A DNA stretch of 64,000 nucleotides, from positions 476,484 through 540,483 of the forward strand of contig JACVRA010000161.1 of the NCBI GenBank assembly GCA_019828545.1, in the 5' to 3' direction. This document shows positions 11,864-23,829 of this stretch, one piece after another. Each line of letters opens with the position of its first letter. Position 1 is the stretch's first letter. Below the pieces are notes generated by a model, which made no database searches, was not told where the DNA came from, and was given only the letters and a program-made list of their open reading frames with translations. Source of the stretch: Paracamarosporium sp. OC-R06-R3. Lineage: Eukaryota > Ascomycota > Dothideomycetes > Pleosporales > Didymosphaeriaceae. The translations under genes and the position numbers were made by a program.

Positions 11864-12280
11864 CATGCACGCACACCCCAAGACGACGCTGACGCCCATC
11901 GCCATCGTCGGCATGGCAGGCTGGTTCCCCGGCGAGGCGAGGCGCGCTCCCCGACAAAGCTGCGGGACATGCTAGTTGACGGACGTGATGCGTGGTCGCC
12001 CATCATAGTGTCGCGCTTCGATTAAGACGCCTGCTGCGGAATGCCGAGACGCGCGGGGGATCCCATGGAGCCGCGGCGCTCTCCGACGTCTTTTGCCGCG
12101 CAGGCGGGCCGGCCCGAGCCGTAGATTGTGGGGTCTGTCAAGACGAACATCGGGCATCTGGATGGCGCGGCTAGCATGGCGGGGCTGGTCAAGGCGATTT
12201 CTATGCTGGAGCGTTAGATCATTGTGCTGAATGCGGGTTTCCAGAAGGCGAACGAGCGCATTCCTCTACACGGCCCGTGA
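11864..12280 (+). pseudogene. Polyketide synthase ketosynthase relic with internal deletion
   Basis: The frame opens with the KS start signature PIAIVGMAGWFPGEA. After a frameshift it continues as SPTKLRDMLVDGRDAWSP and SRFD, all characteristic of the first 60 residues of a fungal PKS KS domain. It then jumps, around 12060, to GDPMEP, and on to [14 protein letters not shown] and NAGFQKANERIPL, which belong to the last third of a KS. The roughly 240 residues between, including the active-site Cys loop, are gone. Stop codons are present at several points (for example near 12214). Downstream AT and carrier domains are absent. The element is non-functional but identifiable. Its nearness to the adenylation enzyme suggests a former PKS or PKS-NRPS locus. 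Confidence 0.85.
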
Positions 12281-12541
12281 AGTCTAGTCTCATTGGACTA
12301 CTCTCTTCACGGCTCTACTCATGTATCGTCCACGGCATAATTTGACCCAGGACAAACTAAACCGAGCCCTCTTACCGCCTTGTATTAGAGAACGACTGAT
12401 CTAGCTGCTTGAACACGTACGATCAAGGGTTGTCACGTGTTTTAGCGTGGATTTTCGGTCTATTGGCTCATGAGAATCGGCCTAGCGCTAACATTCTACC
12501 TCTATCGAAACGATGACGTTACGGACATATCTCCCACCATG

Positions 12542-15500
12542 CTAGAGCGACACTGGCTCAGGGACACCAAGAGATGTCCTCACTTCTCGTAACTTCTCGC
12601 TAGATCGAATATCCTGCTGGCAGTTCAAGACGTTGATTGTATTATCAACCCCAATAAAGCTCTCTTCCGAGCAGCACCAGTATAGATGCTCCTTAAAGCT
12701 GCGTCGTAGCAGACCAGTGTATATGGGTTGGACATGTGAATAGAACAGGTGCGTTGATCGTGTCACTTGTCCCACCACAAACTCAGCTGCTACCCATTGG
12801 AACTCACTGTCGTTGTCCAGGAGGTAGTGTGCAATAGATTGGCAAACTATATCGCTGGGATTGTTTTGCTTTCGCAGTACAATATCGAAGAAGATCCAGT
12901 TTCCTTTGTCAGAGTGCAATAATGCTACAATCTTTTGCAGTATCTCATCCGGTAGCTTTTCCTGAACTCGTAGTATCTTCATCGCTTTTCTTCGGATATA
13001 ATGCTCTGTATCCTGAAGCCGCGCTGCAACGACTGCAAGCATGTCGGGATTGAGCCTATCTTGGTTTCCCAACAAGGCAACAATTTCCGATCTGATCACC
13101 TCGTGCTTAGACCCAAGCTGTGTTGTGATGTCTTGCAACATATTATCTGTAAGGTTGCTGTGGCCTCGTAGCACATCAATTGCTGGCAATTGGATAGTCA
13201 AATTTTCTTCGTGAAGTCGTGATATCACGACCTGCAGCATGATATGCGTGAGACCGCCTTGACGTTTCAATGCCAGCATAGCTTCCATGAAGATTCTGCC
13301 ATTCTTATCTACAAGTCGTGTCTCGATAGCTTTTAGTGTCTCAGGCGTAAGGGTGCCTTGGCTTTCCAATGCCTTGATCGCTTCTGTGAATACAGCGTCG
13401 CTCTCATCTTCAAGCAGCGCTACAATAGCTTTTGTCGTCACATCGGTGAGATTACCATCGCGCTGCAATGCTTCGATCGCCACCAGTCGAACAAAAGTGT
13501 TATTATGGTTAAGCTGTGCTGTAATGGCAGTGACATTACCCTGAGTTTGCCATAGATGGATAGATGCTTTTTGGACAGAACAATGTTCAACCCCAAGCCG
13601 CTCTGTAGCAACTTGTATTATCTCGTCAGTGAGATTGCCCTGCATTGTTAATTCGTCGACAGCCTTTTTAATAGAATCCGCCGTCATCGCGGGACCACGC
13701 AGCCGACCCACAACGATTCGAAATATATCATTGGTGAGATTGTCTCGGTTTCTCAAGGTCCTGATGACATCTTCGAAATCATACCGGTCTTCATCTCTAA
13801 GTCGTGTTGCAATTGCTTGGCGTATTCTGTTAGTGAAGTTTCCTTGCTTTTGTAATATCCCGATAGCTTGTTCGAAAACATGCCCATCCATATCTTCAAG
13901 CCGTGCTGCGATAGCCAGCAGTGATTTGTCGGTAAGATTGTCCTGATATTCTAGTACTCGGATAGCTGCCCGCTGAGTAAAATGGCCTTCCTCAAGCATT
14001 ACTGAGATGGTATGCAGCGTATGATCAGTAAGATTTTTCTGCCCTCTCAATGCCTTTAACGCTTTCACTCGCACAAGCCAATCATTATCCTTGAGCCGCT
14101 CTACAAGATCTTGCAGAACCTCATCGGCAGGATTTTTCCGCCACTTTAGCACCTTAATTGCTGCCATTCGAACATCTGGATTTTCGTGTTTAAGCTGCCC
14201 AATAGTAGCCCGTAGCATATCGGTCGTAGAATGATGCAATATAATGTCTCTGAATTTGGAAAGCGCCCATGTCGTCATTTTGTCGCGTTTCGCAACGGCT
14301 TGCAGTATCTCAGGTAGAAATTCGCTCCGTGTACATAAGATCTCCAATGCTACTAGAATCACTTCTGAGTGTTCGTCTCGGAGCCGTTCCGCAATTATTT
14401 GCAGTATCTCATAAGCTGGATTGCACTGTCTCTGTAATAATCTGATAGCTGCTTTTCTGACAGAGCTCTCTTCATCATGAAGCCGTGCCGCAATCGTATG
14501 CAGCATCTCATTAGTGAGATTGCCGTGTTCTTGTAATATTCTAATAGTTGCTGTTCTGACAGAGCTATCTTCATCATTAAGCCGTGCCGCAATCGTATGT
14601 AGCATCTCATTAGTGAGATTGCCGTGTTCCTGTAATATTCTAATAGTTGCTTTTCTGACAGAGCTGTCTTCATCATTAAGCCGCGCGGTGATAGCTTGCA
14701 GGGTCCTATGGGTAAGATTGCTTCGGCCCCGTAGTGCTTCGATTGCTGCCTCTCGGACGTCTGTGCGATCATGGTTTAGTCGTGCTGCGATAGCTTGCTC
14801 CGTCTGGCTTGTGAGATTGGCCTGGGCTCGAAAAACGGAGGCCGCGTTTCCCCTAACATTTTCTGTGGCACTAAGCCACTCTACAACATTTTGCAGCACC
14901 GGGTCGGGTAAGACCTTTTGGAGCGCTAAAAGAAATAATACGAGACGACACAGCTCATCGGAATCCGAATCTTTAAGCAAAGAAGGTAAGCAATTAACGA
15001 ATCCTGTTGGTATCACTAGCCGTAGACACAGAGCCTTTGCAAGAAGACATTTCTGGTCGTCCGAAGCTTGATTAAACGCATGGAGCAAAATTTGTTGTGA
15101 ACACTCCATTGATTTCACTAATTGACAATCGCGCGTGAAGTCGCACTCGAACAGGAGCCATTGTGCTAGATGTACTTCTAGTCTTGTTTTAATTGATGTG
15201 GAAGTTGTTCCCTTTGGCTCGAATTCGTTCAGGCAATGCATGACCAGGCGCTGATGCGAAGGACCCAGAATGTCGCGTGGCTCCATTTCAATCGCTTGGA
15301 AGAAGCTTTGTGCCTCTTTTTCAGAATCAAGTAAGCCGACAACAAATCGCCAGAAAACATCGTAGCGAGGGTCGTATTTATGAGACTGGATGAAAGTAGC
15401 AGGTTCAATCTCAGTACTTTCTTTTTTGCTTAGATCCAGGCACCTAAAGCGTTTCTTGACTTTAAATTGTCGTACGAAATACCGTGCTGCAAAATACTCT

Positions 15501-18029
15501 TGGAAAGTTAGATGCAAGAAGTGGTATTGCCGGATGTCGTGCCTTGTAGAAGGATCTGACGTTCGCATGAACGAAAGGCTCTCAACCCGGGACTCTTCTA
15601 CAGACAGGTTGAAGTGATCATAGATTTTGTTACGATGATTCGGGTCGAAATCTAACAAATCGTTGTACAGTCCGGAAAATGCGAGATCTTCCAGGAGATC
15701 AAAGTCATTCCCCATGATCTCTTTGACGCGGTTGAAATTCATTTTTTGACACTCTAACTCGGATTTTGAATGTAGCCGGCCGATATCCTTCTGCCATAGT
15801 TTCAGCGAAATGGCTTTGTAGATCTCGGTCATCGTCTCCGGCACATTGTCGGGACTGAAGTCCCTGTCCCATACGAAGCAGAGCGCATCTAACTGGATCG
15901 GAATCCGAACAAGTCCCTCGATTAGCTGATGCGCTTGGATGTATGACAGAACTTCTTCGACTTTTTGTACATTGGTGTAGCCTCTTGCTGTGTCGGTGAA
16001 CGCAGCTTGAATATAATCCTTCACCTGGTCTGGGTAGAACCCAATAGTTTCCAGTTCAACGTCGGGGGCGCAGACATTCGCTGGGAGCGACACGTGCGGC
16101 CGGCATGTAATAACGACGTTAGGTTGGTTCAAAAGTTCCTCGAGAAAGTCGGACATGTAATGGCCACTGCCCCAATGTCCGACTATTTCGTCTAGACCAT
16201 CGAGAATGAATAGCGTCCTCTCTTTCTTAACGTCATGTCTCAATTCTTTGGCGAGAGCTGTGCCTGTTTTCTGGTCTGTTTGACTGAAATATATGTTAAG
16301 AAAAAGTTTTTCAAGGTTGCGTGGCGGCTCTGGTTCTTCTTTCAGTCGCCGTAGAGGCAACCAAAGCACACGATCAAACAATTCGTTCCATTTGCGAAAC
16401 TCATTTGTTAGCAACCCATGAACCATCTTTTTGCATAGGGTAGTCTTTCCGACTCCGGCGCGTCCCCGGATCAACACCCTTCTTGGTTGAATCTCCTGGC
16501 CGTTGGAGTCTTTACACCGGTCGAAGAGCGACGGTAACCTAACCTGGACGTTTTTGTCCGGCGTCTCAACTTTCAGCCGTGATTTGAGTGAAAATGGGGT
16601 GTTGTAAGATGAATTGAGCTCGCCTAACCCCTCGTCCGCGTGAATGGCTGTTTGTCCGGGTTTCTTGATAATGGCCAGATTGATGTAGCAATTCCTTAAA
16701 GCAAGTGTGTCGCCGGAGAGGCGTTTTATCTCAAGTCTCTCTTGGGTATAGTGCTTATAGCGAATATAGGCGTCTGCCTGTTGGAGTGGGCTATCCCTAC
16801 GTATTCTTTGGAGCATCTGTGAAATTCTTCCAGACACAAGTCCAAAATCCTGACTTTCTGTGCAGCCTTCCTTACACCCTACGCACTTGCTATGGGCAAA
16901 TTTGTTCATCATGACATGTGGTCGATTGAGTCGTGCGTGATGATTATTGTTGGACGACAGCTCTGCAGAATATTTGTTTACAAGCTGGCTGGCGTTAGCA
17001 TAGGAAGAACAAGAGGTAGCACTTTCGACTCACCAGCTGTGGTTGACAAGACAAATATACAGGCAGCCAAAGGAGAAAGAAAACCAGCAACCAAGGTGAA
17101 GATAAGTCAAATACCCATAATAATATCGGAGTAATCAACCATGTTACCAAAGTCCCTCGTGACACTATCCAAGCTAAGTGGAATTTACGCAGAAGCACAG
17201 TATTCTGCGCTTCCCAGAAGGTCGCTGTCTCGTACTTCTGGCGATTCGATAGGTTTACAAATTCACCCGTAAGCTCGTCAAGACCAGGTGTCGCGCCCAG
17301 GGCGTAGTCGATTAGCGCAGTCACTGATCGGCCTTGCAGGTAACTCAGGATTTTAAGCAGGAAGGCAGGCATGTTCTGGAACGCAGTGCCTCGGAAAGGT
17401 GTAGCTAAAAAGACAATGCCGCGTGTCGAGTTTATGAGAGAAAGTGAATCGGTGTTATCCTTGGCGGGCTGGTCGTCCATGTCGAGAGCCTTCATCAGGA
17501 TAATACCACCAAGACACGATGCAATGAAGAGGATAGGTCTTCCCCTATTCTCCTCTGCTTTTAGGTGCTGTTCAATACTGTTTCTTAGCGACTCAGCACA
17601 CTCACGAAGTGTGGTCGGGACTGGTGACTGCTGAAGCAGGTTGGCTGGCCAGTCACATGTGAAGACCCGAGCCCCTGTTGCAACCTTTGGAAGCATTTCT
17701 GGATTGGATAGCCAGTTGATCTCAGTCATGAGCCCAGCCTTGCGAGTGCCGAGCATCTTCCATGTCCACGTATCCGGCGAATTTGTGTCGAGACCATGTA
17801 TCGCGATTATGTCGATATCTGAATGGACTCCGCCGTTGAAGACCTCACGAAAAAGGATTTCGCGTCGCCGACTTGCTTTAGCATCTCTGCCGTGGTGTGT
17901 CGCATTCACAGGTGCAACTGTGCGATGAAAATATAGATAAGCGACCATCATCCCACCTGCCAGGACAAGGCAGAAGATGAGTTTCCAATCGGATGCAGAC
18001 ATCGCTTGTCCGACCTTGACTAGGTCCAT
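12542..18029 (-). CDS. NLR-like protein: hydrolase-like domain, TM, NACHT, HEAT repeats, 1812 aa
   Basis: Two exons: 18029-17034 and 16984-12542. The 49-nt intron (17033-16985) has GTGAGT, a GCTAAC branch and CAG, and joins the frames in phase 0. The N-terminus (residues 18-34) is a membrane helix. Residues about 71-260 are an alpha/beta-hydrolase (SesB-like) domain: IIAIHGLDTN, FIASCLGG with Cys172 at the nucleophile elbow, and FLATPFRG. A second hydrophobic stretch spans about 298-326. The NACHT domain has Walker A GRAGVGKTTL (from about 506) and Walker B TLFILDGLDE (589-598), then ITCRPHVSL. From about 1050 to 1740 run some 21 HEAT-like repeats of 33 residues. This is the plan of fungal NLRs that act in heterokaryon incompatibility or innate-type recognition: effector, switch, ligand-sensing repeats. 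The sensing and killing role is inferred from the family. No stop or frameshift was seen. Confidence 0.9.
14481..14678 (-). repeat. Two near-identical 99-bp HEAT-repeat units within the NLR gene
   Basis: Units 14481-14579 and 14580-14678 differ at only 4 of 99 positions, while other units of the array are strongly diverged. Each encodes one 33-residue repeat containing LTNEMLHTIAARL. The flanking units on either side share only parts of the sequence. This points to a recent unit duplication or gene conversion inside the recognition domain. Confidence 0.9.
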
Positions 18030-18746
18030 TGTATCAAGAGGAAAGCAAATCCTGATGTGTATGCTAGCAATAATCGGAGGGCGTTCCGCTCTGTAACTGG
18101 ATGCAAAGGTAGGTGATTTTAATGGATAAGTTGTTGAAATGATAGCCGCGGCGGATTCTTGATGTGTTGAAGCGGTAGATCAAGGGCCTTGATGTCTGAT
18201 CGCAGGGCTTGATTGCTCGTCTTTTTTCAGTCAGGCTTACTACTTAGAGGCTAATTGAATATGCTCCCATCGAGAAAATGCTGGAGTGAGGCTTTAGACG
18301 GGCAGTGCTCAGCTAATTATGGTGTTACGTTGTATGAGGCTGCAGGGCCCGTTTCATTGTGGAGGTCTCGGCCCGCCCGCAATTAGCGCTCAGCTATTAC
18401 ACCCAGCTATAAGTAAGCTCCATCTAATTGGCTAACCCGTAATGGTCAAAGAATCGGCGCCAAAGCACGAAATTTGATTCGAGCCTTGTTCCGTACAATG
18501 ACGTGCGTTGCTGCAAGACTGTGCTGGCCTCCTGTAGGTGCAAGGATGTTTTCAAGGACGCATCGCGCCGAAACGTGGCGAGAGATTACAACCTTAACAC
18601 AGGCTGAACAGATTTTCCCTCAAAATGCATCATCCCAAGAACCTCCTGCAGCCTCAAATCTACAGTGGATAACACACATGATATGTGGGATGCGCCTATT
18701 GTGATACGCCCATTGCTCCAGTACGGAGGTATCCAGATATGAAGCT

Positions 18747-19963
18747 ATGGCCGCCGTCGAGGTGAGTACCTCAGTTTAGGATTATTCCAGCATGTGCTTT
18801 GCACAACCTGACTTCTCTGACAATTGCAGCCTCCGTTCTCAATCTAAATCCTCGGCAGAAACGATCAGAGCCACACCCAAAGTCCGATTGCGCCTTTAAC
18901 GCTCGACGATGATTACATTCAGTCGCTTCTACCGGCTTCCTATGGTACGGATAAAAAGAGTCCAAACGTCGCAGCGGCATCTGAAAATGTCTTGAGATGT
19001 GTCAAGGTGGAGCTGGACCTTAGTCGGCTCCACCGCATCTCAAAGCGCTTGTGGGTGGTGGGAAGACCCATGCCGCCGCGGCCTCTACATTACCAGCTAC
19101 TCTTGTCGCGCGAGATATTTTTAACCGAGCAGATGGATATGCACTTGGTCTGGACAACAGGCCGCATACTCCTCAAGCCAATTCCACGTTTCCTACTAGA
19201 GCCGATGTTCTGGAGTCGGTATCTCGCATCCCCGGAGGCCTGCAGCTGCTTCAGTGGGAATTGGCAACCACAGAGAGCCACGACCAGCACCCGAGGCACT
19301 GCTCACAACAATGAGGACAACATTCTTGACGGAGAAGGGCTAGGAGAATGTAGTGGCGGATTGCGGAAGTGTGCTCTCGGATTCCTCTTCTCGTATGCTG
19401 CGCTTATCGCGCACGAGAGCGATTTTGAGCTCGCACAAGAGAAAAGATTAATCCCGAAAGAGGTTACGTGGACCATATGGATAGTGTTAGTGAGGCAGCT
19501 CCAAACCGAAGCGATATACGATCAGATCGACGAGCGGTTCAAGTATGGAGAGCTACGTCTCAGCCGTTTGAACAAGATATATCGGTTCACGCGATGGCCA
19601 CTGCTCCTAGATGCGTATGTCACGCATTGGCACCAGTACGGAGGCTTACTACAAGATAACGTCACGTGGTTAGCATCGGCCACGGTGTATATTGCTATCG
19701 TCTTGACAGCGATGCAAGTGGGTTTGGCACTCGACAAATTGAACGGCAATAGTCTATTTCTAGCTACCTCATACGGATTTACTGTTTTTGCTATCGTTGG
19801 ACCTCTTATAGCTGCTGGAATTATCGTGGCAGTAGTTCTTGTGCTGTTTGTGGTTAATTGGGCGACCGCGCTGAAATTTTGGGACGAGCGGTCCGCTGAG
19901 TTGTTCCCTCAGATACCTCCCACTAAGCGACCAAAGGAAACTGGAGCCAATGTACCTGTGTAA
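18747..19963 (+). CDS. DUF6601-like membrane protein, about 369 aa
   Basis: The main exon encodes the hallmark stretch LSRLHRISKRLWVVGRPMPP near the start, then HYQLLLSREIFLTEQMDMHL and KPIPRFLLEP, which I recognise as the fungal DUF6601 family. Two or three hydrophobic segments lie in the C-terminal third (WLASATVYIAIVLTAMQVGL and a following long one). Function is unknown. The 5' end is uncertain. MAAVE at 18747-18761 is followed by a GTGAGT donor. The best acceptor (TTGCAG at 18829) leads into an in-frame TAA at 18845, whereas a weaker acceptor at 18868 keeps the frame open through TLDDDYIQSLLPA. Either the weaker site is used or the gene carries a 5' nonsense mutation. The main exon itself is intact to the stop. 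Confidence 0.65.
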
Positions 19964-20592
19964 TTTCTCATTATGAGAGGTATTAGTTAAGTGGCTGTTA
20001 AGAAGTTAATTTAGAGTAGCTTAATTTCCCTCTTTGCACCATTAACGTCGCCAACCCTTGTAAGTCCCCTGACGCTGGGGACAAACCGAGATTTTCTATG
20101 TCCCCCTTTCACTCAGCGTGAGACTTTGTTAGCGCTGGGTAGCGTTTACGGATATTAATAGGGTGACCACAATACACGACGATACAAGATGCAATTGTAA
20201 CCCATTTTTAGAAACGATTTACACTTTAGTCAAGGATGTTATAGTCGTTCAGTTGCTACGACACAATTATACCAAGCGTAATTCCACCGGCCGTCAGTGC
20301 TGATAGAATAATTTGCATGCACCAGAGTGATTCGGTTACGCCAAACAACCATTCGTTCGGTCTTCCATTGTGGGGATCGAACGAACCCCTAGTTCAACCA
20401 AATGTTTCGCGACTTGTGGAAGGGAGGATTGACTCAGTGTCTCAATCAAACATCTGCATACCCCATTAGCCCATAGGACGAAAGAGTCCACACGAAAGAT
20501 ATACCGGAAAACGCCTCTTCTACCGGGTTTAGAAACACCACAGAAGATTGAGCACACATCTCAAGTGGTAGTAGTTATTGTCCAATAAACCA
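19964..20592. other. Spacer between DUF6601 gene and MFS gene
   Basis: The 3' ends of the two flanking genes face each other here. AT-rich sequence; no gene or repeat recognised. It probably holds both transcription terminators. Confidence 0.4.
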
Positions 20593-22235
20593 TTAGAAGA
20601 TAACTTTTAGCTTCGAACTGTGGCGGATCCGTTCCCCAAATCTCATCATCGCAAATGGGATCGGAATAAACGCCAAAGCAACGAGAGACAGGAGCGTCGT
20701 CCCCCAGCCGAGTCCAAGCCTTGCGAAGAGAGCAGGTCCAGCTAGAGGTAAGACTACACCAGCAATACATCGTAGCGTAATGATAGCTGCGATCGCTGAT
20801 GCCGCGTAGATACCAAAGGCGTCAACGAGATAGCTGAAAGACGAAATCATCGTTGTTGCTACTGAAAAACCGCAGATAGCAAGACCGATGACTGGCAACA
20901 TCCAATGAGATCGTACTTGTGCTGTCCAACCATACATCAAAAGACCGATAGGCACAACGACTCCGCCCGCAACCGCCGGAATCAGGCGAAGCTCTGGCTT
21001 TGCACTCAATTGGCTTTCGTGGCGTGATTTGCTTTCTTGATATTTCATAAATCTGTCCAAGGTGTAGCGGCAGCAAAACATGCCACACACCATACCAAAT
21101 CCTGCACGGTTAGTAAAGGCTCCTCCTTTGACGAGGTATTTTCTTACCTATTCCGATATATACTAGGCTCGCATCCCGGGTAGAAAACCCGTAATTGCGT
21201 TCAAAGACCGGCGTAAGAGTAGTGAGAAGAATGTAGAGATATGAGAATATCAACGAGACGTATATCGCCAAGAGGATCAAGATGGGAGAAACGCAAATCA
21301 TCCTCGCCGGGCGTATCATTCCTTTTTGGAAGAATGCCTCGAAGCCTTTTGGCCTTTCAACTGCAGGTCGAAGGTGCTCATTTCCCGTCTCTATGCGCAA
21401 ACGGTGAGTTTTCTTCCGCAAAATTGAGACTTTATACGTTTCACGGAAGAAGGCGATGAATCCTAGCTCGATGGTCCCACTGCATATCGCGAGGAGCCAA
21501 AACATCCACCTCCATCCGATTGAATCTGATATCGCACCGCCAATAGTCGGACCGAAGACGGGACCAATCAGAGGAGCGAGCCCTAGGGTACTCTGGACAG
21601 TCCCGCGCTTCTCTACAGGAAACATGTCACCGACTACGGTGGCGTCGAGGGTGACCGATGCGACACTAAGACCAGTAAGGAAGCGGAAAGCAATGAGCAT
21701 GCCCGCGTTCTGGCTTAATGCTGAAGCGACAGTCCATAACGTAAACATTACGTTTGCGGCATGGTAGACTGGCAAGCGCCCACAATACTCAGATATTGGC
21801 GCGACGAGCAGGGGTCCGCAAGCTTCACCTAGCTCCCAGATAGCTACAAGAAGCACGCTGTAGAGGTCATTGTTCTCCACACCAAAGCTTTCCAGTATGA
21901 CCGGCACAGCAGGCGTGCACATGAGCGTCCCCAGATTGCTTTCAGACAGTCAATTATCGATAGTTCAACGAAGGATACAAGACTTACACCATCGTCTGCA
22001 TTGCTGAGAGTAACCCCACTATAGTGTATTTATACCCATTTGACCAGTTTTGCGGGTCTTCTGGATCGCTCGTACCGTCGAAGTCTACTCGATTGGGATC
22101 ATTAGGACTGGCGGGTTTGTCTGGCATGTTGATAGGTTGCTCTTTTGTAGCAGAATTTTTGATCAGCGGCGACGCTGCAGCAGGTTGCTCCACGCTGTTT
22201 AGGGAGTTCTTTTGGCGCAGTGGTGAAGGTTCCAT
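20593..22235 (-). CDS. MFS multidrug-type exporter (DHA1 family), 515 aa
   Basis: Three exons: 22235-21988, 21938-21148 and 21101-20593. The introns have GTAAGT...AAAG and GTAAGA...TACTAAC...GCAG, and phases match. The hydrophilic N-terminus ends in DPEDPQNWSNGYKY, the usual DHA1 lead-in. Later marks are GRLPVYHAANVMFTLWTVAS, the motif RGTVQSTLGLAPLIGPVFGP and WRWMFW, which are typical of fungal DHA1 drug/H+ antiporters of 12 helices. The start is set at the first ATG (22235); an upstream in-frame codon is only TTG. It is transcribed divergently from the UstYa-like gene, with 479 bp between the start codons. The context therefore suggests export of the product of the neighbouring small cluster (inference). 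No disabling change seen. Confidence 0.88.
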
Positions 22236-22714
22236 GTCGATTGTTGAGTCGAACAATTCTGGTAAAAGAAATGATCCAGGTGCATGGTCTCACGAACGAG
22301 GTGTGTCGTGAAAGACGCAGGTGACCATAGCGGCGGTAGCCATGCGGCACAGTCCGAAATGCGATCTGTGCGACCGTTGTTGCTTAACACCCTCTCTTTT
22401 AGGGCCAAGCACTTCTCTGTTCTTTCCGGCGCGTAGTGAGTCCTTGCTTGATCGACCCCCAGGAGATCCCTGCTCCCTTCGGCGCTGACGACACCAATAT
22501 TGGTAGCCTCGGCCAGCTGCACATCCCCCACAGACCAACTATAGAGGCTGTTGACTGTAACACAGACACTAGATAAGGCAAAGTTTTTCGATACTCGGTA
22601 TCGGGAAGGCCGAGACACGGGGTCATGAGCTCGACGGGGAAGGTGCGCGAAGCTTGATCTGCTCTTTCTTTTAACTCCACTCGCTCGGTGAAAACCATTA
22701 CAGACACACTCAAA
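22236..22714. promoter_or_regulatory. Divergent promoter between MFS exporter and UstYa-like gene
   Basis: Start codons of the two genes lie 479 bp apart, facing outward, with no convincing gene between them. A shared control region is the simplest reading and would co-express exporter and oxidase. No binding site for a named regulator could be assigned. Confidence 0.5.
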
Positions 22715-23655
22715 ATGCATGCTAATAATCACAGCTATCGGTACGTTTCACTAGCTACTGAAGAAGGCAGCGCGCCGAATCATTCACTTCATGTCGAACA
22801 CTGCCACCGCTCGCTGTGGCGCATATGGGCGCTGCGAGGAGCATTGTACCTAGTCATTGGTGCCTCGCTACTTTTCAACATTATTCACTTTACCTCATGG
22901 CTGTATAGAGGTCAGAATTATGTCTTGGGTGACCAGTCCGTAACTGCCTACGGTATGCGATTGCCTCACCCTTTGCGATAGAGCCTAACATATAGCAGCG
23001 CAGCTGAGCTGGAATACACCTGGTCAGTTCGAGCACAATGGAATGTACGACAATGAGGATCCGAAGGTTACAGAAGAGTCTTGGAACAATCTGCGCTACG
23101 ATCTGGGTTCGATCGCGCTTTCTGATGCATATGCTGAGTCAATTGGACTTCCAGAAGCGCAAAGATTTCCCTGGGATGACTCGAAAGGGCTCTACTTCTT
23201 GAACGGTTACCACGGTATACATTGCCTGGTAGGTGTTCCGCTCTATACACGTGCACCTAGTTGCTCACAGGTTATGGTAGAAGATTTTGCGCCTCACACT
23301 GAAGGAACTCTTCGAAGGAAAAAATAGTACGACCTTCCATCAAGGGCATTCGAATCACTGCTTGGAGGCATTGGTGCAGGATGTGCTTTGCTTCGCGGAT
23401 GACACGCCGCGGTATACCGCAGAGCAGCATCCAGGCCGACCCGGCGACGGCCAACAGCGCGTTTGCCGCGACTGGAAGAAGCTCGAAGCATTTGCACAAG
23501 AACACACATCATGCTGGCGTGACATAAATCCGAGTGAAAACATCGATACCTTACTCCGCTATCGCTATTGCCCCCCAGGGTCGCCGTATCTGGAGCGCAT
23601 TCACAAGATTTTTGGCGACTTTGAAACGGGTCAGAACGCGAGCAAAGACAACTGA
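22715..23655 (+). CDS. UstYa-like oxidase (DUF3328), 280 aa
   Basis: Three exons: 22715-22952, 22999-23228 and 23281-23655. The introns are 46 and 52 nt and phases match. The protein has a short cytosolic tail, one membrane helix (about 43-64), then a lumenal domain. It carries the two diagnostic HxxHC motifs of the family: HGIHC at 151-155 and HSNHC at 179-183, the latter in GHSNHCLEALVQDVLCFADDT. UstYa-type proteins are copper/oxygen-dependent oxidases that cyclise ribosomal peptides (ustiloxin, phomopsin, asperipin), and some act in other secondary-metabolite pathways. Both motifs are complete, so activity is plausible. It is divergent from an MFS exporter and convergent (174 bp) with a small secreted repeat-bearing precursor gene, the classical company of a dikaritin cluster. 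Confidence 0.9.
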
Positions 23656-23829
23656 ATCATCATGGGGATCTACAGAGAACTTGATGTAGCTACGAAATCG
23701 AACATTTGTATAACAGGGAAGTTTGTCACTTCAACCGTGATCGTAATGAGCGACTGTATATATTTGTAATCTGCTAGCTAAACTCAATCTTCTGCCCTGA
23801 ACCTATCCACACTGCATTCAACGTTGCAG

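Noticed and set aside
14400..14700. CRISPR-like spaced repeats
   Set aside because: The periodic sequence is coding HEAT repeats of 99 bp in a eukaryotic gene, not short palindromic repeats with spacers.
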